Positions 39,064 to 43,054 of a stretch of 43,054 nucleotides of DNA are shown here, piece by piece. Source of the stretch: Thauera sp. (GTDB lineage: Bacteria; Pseudomonadota; Gammaproteobacteria; Burkholderiales; Rhodocyclaceae); assembly GCA_003446655.1 (NCBI GenBank), contig DMCZ01000123.1:1-43054 (forward strand). Reading direction: 5' to 3'. The stretch's first letter is position 1; each line of letters opens with the position of its first letter. Both the position numbers and the translations under genes were made by a program. Under the pieces are notes generated by a model. That model had not been told where the DNA came from. It did not search any database and saw only the letters and a program-made list of their open reading frames with translations.

Positions 39064-42000
39064 ATGAAACAGGCGAACCTTGATCCGCAGCTTGAAATCA
39101 GCGCCTCGCGTGCGCGCATCCGCGACGACTATGTCGCCGGTGAGGCAACCATAGTGCGCGGGTTGGTCGGACGAATCAGACTGTCTGAGGACGAGCGGCG
39201 AAAGGTCGCCGCCGTGGGCGCCGGATACGTGGAGCGCGTGCGCAAGGAAACCTCGCCCTCGATGATGGAGGCGTTCCTGGCCGAGTACGGGCTTTCCACC
39301 GCCGAGGGCGTTGGGCTCATGTGCCTGGCGGAAGCGCTGCTGCGGGTCCCCGATGCGGAAACCATCGACGACCTCATTCACGACAAGATCGAGCCGTCCG
39401 ACTGGGGCGCGCACCTTGGCAGGTCCTCGTCGTCGCTGGTGAATGCCTCGACCTGGGCCCTGATGCTGACCGGCAAGGTCCTCGATGACGACCCCAAGGG
39501 GCCGGTGCGCGCGCTGCGCGGCCTGGTGCGACGCATGGGTGAGCCTCTGGTGCGCACCGCGGTCGGGCAGTCGATGAAGATCCTCGGACGCCAGTTCGTG
39601 CTCGGCCAGACCATCGAGGAGGGGATGAAGAACGCCCGCGAGATCGAGAAGCAGGGCTACACCTATTCCTATGACATGCTCGGCGAGGCGGCGCGGACCG
39701 ATGAGGACGCCGTCCGCTATCACGCCGCCTACGCCCGCGCGATCACCGCGATCGCCGGGCAGGCCAAGGGCGACGTGCGATCCAGTCCCGGCATTTCGGT
39801 CAAGCTTTCGGCGCTGCATCCGCGCTACGAATCCACCCACCGCGACCAGGTCATCGCCGAGCTGGTGCCGCGCGCGCTGGACCTGGCGAAACAGGCCGCC
39901 AAGGCCAACATCGGCTTCAACATCGACGCCGAGGAGCAGGACCGCCTGGATCTGTCGCTCGATGTGATCGAGGCGCTGCTGTCCGACCCCGGACTCGCCG
40001 GCTGGGACGGATTCGGGGTTGTGGTGCAGGCCTACGGGCGGCGAGCGGCGCCGGTGATCGAGGCGCTCTACGCGCTCGCCGAGCAGCTCGATCGCAAGAT
40101 CATGGTCCGGCTGGTGAAAGGCGCCTACTGGGACACCGAGATCAAGCTCGCGCAGGAGTTGGGCGTGGAGACCTTTCCCGTGTTCACGCGGAAGGTGAGC
40201 ACCGATGTCAGCTACATGGCCTGCGCGCAGATGCTGCTCGATCGGCGTGACCGCATCTATCCGCAGTTCGCGACCCACAACGCCCACACCTGCGCCGCCG
40301 TGCTCGCCATGGCCGGCAACGACAAGGACAGCTTCGAGTTCCAGCGCCTGCATGGCATGGGCGAATCACTGCACCAGATCGTCAGGCAGTCGGCGGGGAC
40401 GCATTGCCGGATCTACGCGCCGGTTGGCGCGCACCGCGATCTGCTGGCCTATCTGGTACGCCGTCTGCTGGAGAACGGGGCGAACTCGTCTTTCGTGAAC
40501 CAGGTGGTGGATACCTCGATTCCCCCCGGCGAGATCGCGTGCGACCCCGTGGCCGAGTTGCAACGCCTGGGCGATGCCATCGCCAATCCGTCGATCCGTC
40601 CGCCCGGCGAGCTGTTCGCCCCCGATCGAAGGAACTCCCGCGGCTACCGGATCAACGAACCGGCCTCGATCCTGCCGCTCTTGAAGGCGCGCGAGGCCTT
40701 CGCCGACACGACCTGGACCGCCGCCCCGATGCTGGCGGGCAACCCGGCGCCGCGGGGACCGGCGCGCGATGTCGTGTCGCCGGCCGACCCTTCGCGCGTC
40801 GTCGGCAAGGTGCACGAGGCGACGCCCGACGAGGTGGCGGCCGCCCTCGACGCCGCCGAGGAAGGCTTCTGCGCGTGGTCGGCGCGGCCGGTGGCGGAGC
40901 GGGCCGAGGTTCTGCGCCGCACCGCCGACCTTTACGAGGCGAACGTCGCCGAGCTGATCGCGATCACCACGTGCGAGGCCGGCAAGATGCTGTCCGACAG
41001 CATTGCCGAGGTGCGCGAGGCGGTGGACTTCCTGCGCTACTACGCCAACGAGGGCGAGCGGCTGGAAGTGGAAGAGCCCGGCCGTGCCCGCGGCATCTTC
41101 GTCTGCATCAGCCCGTGGAACTTTCCCCTGGCGATCACCACCGGCCAGATCGCCGCGGCGCTGGTGGCCGGGGACGCGGTGCTCGCCAAGCCCGCCGAGC
41201 AGACCCCGCTGATCGCCGCCCGTGCGGTCGCGCTGATGCGCGAGGCCGGCCTGCCGGAGGCGGCGCTCCAGCTGCTACCCGGCGACGGGCCGACGGTAGG
41301 CGGACCGCTGACCAGCGACCCCCGGATCGCCGGGGTCTGCTTTACCGGCTCGACCCCGGTGGCGCAGATCATCCACAAGGCCCTGGCGCAGAACGCAGGA
41401 CCCGACGCGGTGCTGATTGCCGAGACCGGCGGCCTGAACTGCATGATCGTGGACTCCACCGCGCTGACCGAGCAGGCGGTGCGCGACATCCTCATCTCGT
41501 CCTTCCAGTCGGCCGGCCAGCGCTGTTCGGCGCTCAGGATGCTGTACGTCCAGGAGGAGGCACGCGACCGGCTGCTCGACATGCTGCATGGCGCGATGGA
41601 CGCGCTCACCATCGGTGACCCCTGGCGCACCGACACCGACGTGTCGCCGGTGATCGACGCCGACGCCCGGGACGAGATCAGCGCCTATGTGGCCGCGCAC
41701 GAGAAGGCCGGCAAGGTGCTGAAGAAGCTGCCCGCGCCTGAGGTCGGCACCTTCGTCAGCCCGGCCGTGATCGAGGTGGGGGGCATCGAGGACCTTGAGC
41801 GCGAGATCTTCGGTCCGGTCCTGCACGTGGCGACCTTCAAGGCACGCGACCTCGACAAGGTGGTCGACGCGATCAATGCCAAGGGCTACGGGCTGACCTT
41901 CGGGCTTCATACCCGGATCGACGACCGCGTGCAGCAGATCGTCGAGCGTCTTCATGTCGGCAACGTTTATGTGAACCGCAGCCAGATCGGCGCCATCGTC

Positions 42001-42729
42001 GGCTCCCAGCCATTCGGCGGCGAGGGCCTCTCGGGCACCGGGCCCAAGGCGGGCGGCCCGCATTACGTCAGCCGTTTCCGCCGCACGGCCGCGCCCGAGC
42101 AACACGACGAACCAAAGGGGAGGTCCCTGCCGATCGGGGAGCTCCAGCCCGCGCTCGACGGGCTGGATGCGAGCAACTGGGCGGCGCGATCCGACCGTGT
42201 TGCCGTGCTGCGCAAAGTGTTGAGCGGAAGGAGCGGGCTGGTGCGCAAGGCGCTCAACGAGACTGCGGCGCTGGATTTGACGCCCCAGACGCTTCCTGGG
42301 CCCACCGGCGAAAGCAACCGCTTGTCGCTGTATCCGAAGGGAACGGTACTCTGCCTTGGCCCCACCGCGGAGATCGCGCTTGCGCAGGCGGTGCAGACGC
42401 TCGGTGCAGGCTGCGCAGCGATGCTGGTTGCGCCGGATGTGAAGCAGTCCGTGCGGCCGCTGATCGATGCGGGGGCGCCGGTCGCCGCGCTCGACGGTGT
42501 CGTCGCTCCCGAGGCGCTGGGCACGGTCAAGGGGGTTGTCGCGGTGGCCGCGGCGGGCGTCAGCGCATGGACCCGCGAGCTACGCATTGCGCTCGCGGGG
42601 CGCGACGGTGCCATCGTGCCGCTCGAGACCCAGACCATCTCGCCGGAGCGCTACGTCGTCGAACGCCACCTGTGCATCGACACCACCGCGGCGGGCGGCA
42701 ATGCCAGCCTGCTGGCCACGGCGGAGTGA
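39064..42729 (+). CDS. putA: Bifunctional proline dehydrogenase/glutamate semialdehyde dehydrogenase PutA
   Basis: The product has 1221 residues. An N-terminal helical region (1-150) leads into the FAD proline dehydrogenase barrel (about 170-500) with LVKGAYWDTEIK, ATHNAHT and the YAPVGAHRDLLAYLVRRLLENGANSSF end. The aldehyde dehydrogenase domain (about 540-1010) has SPWNFPLAITTGQIAAAL, catalytic Glu787 (AETGGLN) and Cys821 (SAGQRCSAL), 34 residues apart as usual. A C-terminal ALDH-superfamily domain (about 1020-1221) follows. It oxidises proline to glutamate with channelled intermediate. There is no ribbon-helix-helix domain at the N terminus, so it cannot be the put repressor. ATG at 39064 has GGAGG eight bases upstream; TTG at 39058 is an alternative. 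Confidence 0.95.
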   Translation: MKQANLDPQLEISASRARIRDDYVAGEATIVRGLVGRIRLSEDERRKVAAVGAGYVERVRKETSPSMMEAFLAEYGLSTAEGVGLMCLAEALLRVPDAETIDDLIHDKIEPSDWGAHLGRSSSSLVNASTWALMLTGKVLDDDPKGPVRALRGLVRRMGEPLVRTAVGQSMKILGRQFVLGQTIEEGMKNAREIEKQGYTYSYDMLGEAARTDEDAVRYHAAYARAITAIAGQAKGDVRSSPGISVKLSALHPRYESTHRDQVIAELVPRALDLAKQAAKANIGFNIDAEEQDRLDLSLDVIEALLSDPGLAGWDGFGVVVQAYGRRAAPVIEALYALAEQLDRKIMVRLVKGAYWDTEIKLAQELGVETFPVFTRKVSTDVSYMACAQMLLDRRDRIYPQFATHNAHTCAAVLAMAGNDKDSFEFQRLHGMGESLHQIVRQSAGTHCRIYAPVGAHRDLLAYLVRRLLENGANSSFVNQVVDTSIPPGEIACDPVAELQRLGDAIANPSIRPPGELFAPDRRNSRGYRINEPASILPLLKAREAFADTTWTAAPMLAGNPAPRGPARDVVSPADPSRVVGKVHEATPDEVAAALDAAEEGFCAWSARPVAERAEVLRRTADLYEANVAELIAITTCEAGKMLSDSIAEVREAVDFLRYYANEGERLEVEEPGRARGIFVCISPWNFPLAITTGQIAAALVAGDAVLAKPAEQTPLIAARAVALMREAGLPEAALQLLPGDGPTVGGPLTSDPRIAGVCFTGSTPVAQIIHKALAQNAGPDAVLIAETGGLNCMIVDSTALTEQAVRDILISSFQSAGQRCSALRMLYVQEEARDRLLDMLHGAMDALTIGDPWRTDTDVSPVIDADARDEISAYVAAHEKAGKVLKKLPAPEVGTFVSPAVIEVGGIEDLEREIFGPVLHVATFKARDLDKVVDAINAKGYGLTFGLHTRIDDRVQQIVERLHVGNVYVNRSQIGAIVGSQPFGGEGLSGTGPKAGGPHYVSRFRRTAAPEQHDEPKGRSLPIGELQPALDGLDASNWAARSDRVAVLRKVLSGRSGLVRKALNETAALDLTPQTLPGPTGESNRLSLYPKGTVLCLGPTAEIALAQAVQTLGAGCAAMLVAPDVKQSVRPLIDAGAPVAALDGVVAPEALGTVKGVVAVAAAGVSAWTRELRIALAGRDGAIVPLETQTISPERYVVERHLCIDTTAAGGNASLLATAE

Positions 42730-42735
42730 ATGCCG

Positions 42736-42779
42736 CGTCGTCCGTCAGCGCAACGATGCCGGCGCGCTGACGGACGACG
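42736..42779 (+). terminator. Long hairpin after putA
   Basis: CGTCGTCCGTCAGCGC (42736-42751) pairs perfectly with GCGCTGACGGACGACG (42764-42779), a 16-bp stem with a 12-base loop, starting seven bases after the putA stop. The plus-strand tail GACGCCTTTCC is only weakly T-rich. It stands between convergent putA and the stress-protein gene and could act in both directions. Confidence 0.75.
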
Positions 42780-42794
42780 TGACGCCTTTCCGGC

Positions 42795-43054
42795 TCAGCG
42801 CAAGAGCAGGGTCGGGATGGTCGCGGCCCGCAGCAGATCCGTCGTCTTGCTGCCGAAGAGCAGCGCGCGCAGCGGCGAGTGGGCATAGGCACCCATCAGC
42901 AGCATGTCGATGTTGCGCGCCCTGATCTCGCGGGCAATCACCGCTTCGGGGTCGCCCGGGAGGATGTCGGCCACCACCTCGAACCCGACTTTGACAGTTC
43001 CGAGGCGCATTTCTGGCCGCCCCCCAGCAACGGCGCGGGGTTCCGCGCGAGGCC
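42795..43054 (-). CDS. Universal stress protein, C-terminal part (partial)
   Basis: The reading frame is open to the right edge, so the start lies outside the window. The visible part has DILPGDPEAVIAREIRARNIDMLLMGAYAHSPLRALLFGSKTTDLLRAATIPTLLLR, the typical UspA end: an Asp-rich helix, a MGAYxHS nucleotide-binding loop and a G-S-x-T-x-x-LLR stretch. The short ATG-started frame from 43010 is an internal fragment. Such proteins bind ATP and accumulate under stress. It may be a tandem-domain Usp, which cannot be told here. Confidence 0.85.
   Translation of the reverse strand, partial: PRAEPRAVAGGRPEMRLGTVKVGFEVVADILPGDPEAVIAREIRARNIDMLLMGAYAHSPLRALLFGSKTTDLLRAATIPTLLLR

Overview
This window reads as a stretch of core chromosome from a GC-rich betaproteobacterium. 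The closest-looking group is Rhodocyclales/Zoogloeaceae (Thauera, Azoarcus or Aromatoleum type). That assignment is inference from gene content (phasin, molybdenum cofactor genes, XenA-type ene-reductase, fused dienoyl-CoA enzymes) and from gene orders such as lpd-zapE and mltG-tmk-holB-pilZ-tatD. I see no rRNA, tRNA, CRISPR array, prophage or insertion sequence. No gap between genes exceeds 300 bases.

Layout. 1-4050: the tail of a dihydrolipoamide dehydrogenase, the ZapE ATPase and a YbiO-like mechanosensitive channel. 4020-6150 (minus): a Tat-exported PhoX-type phosphatase with a terminator. 6300-10980 (plus): a DinG/YoaA iron-sulfur helicase, then the molybdenum cofactor genes mobB-moeA-moaD-moaE, ended by a hairpin shared with the convergent phasin gene. 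11000-13920 (minus): phasin with a PhaR-like palindrome upstream, then a lemA-ygcG-TPM membrane cluster. 13930-14364 (plus): a DUF2249 gene with a Cys/Gly-rich tail behind an FNR/DNR-like site. 14361-20133 (minus): a small ORF, glutathione reductase, an exported glutathione peroxidase-like protein, a six-helix chemoreceptor, a small membrane ORF, a damaged RcnB-like gene and polyphosphate kinase 2. 20240-26310: an HSL-family esterase, an HDOD protein, xanthine phosphoribosyltransferase, tadA-ldt-GNAT, and NRDE-ygfZ. 26370-31114 (plus): mltG-tmk-holB-pilZ-tatD-ankyrin, tightly packed.

31219-37272 is the most distinctive part. A 969-residue protein joins a complete 2,4-dienoyl-CoA reductase (FadH) to a delta3,5-delta2,4-dienoyl-CoA isomerase (ECH1-like) domain. 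It is divergent from a PadR regulator, and the shared intergenic region holds two near-identical palindromes placed on both predicted promoters. A XenA-like ene-reductase and a YqhD-like aldehyde reductase follow. The fusion joins two consecutive steps of unsaturated fatty acid beta-oxidation and is the best candidate here for something under-described.

37450-42780 (plus) is the proline utilisation pair. putP carries a one-base deletion in a G run that splits it into two frames. putA is a trifunctional-length enzyme without the N-terminal ribbon-helix-helix repressor domain, and it ends in a 16-bp hairpin. A universal stress protein gene (minus) runs off the right edge.

Family names come from recognition of motifs in the translated sequence. 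No database search was run.
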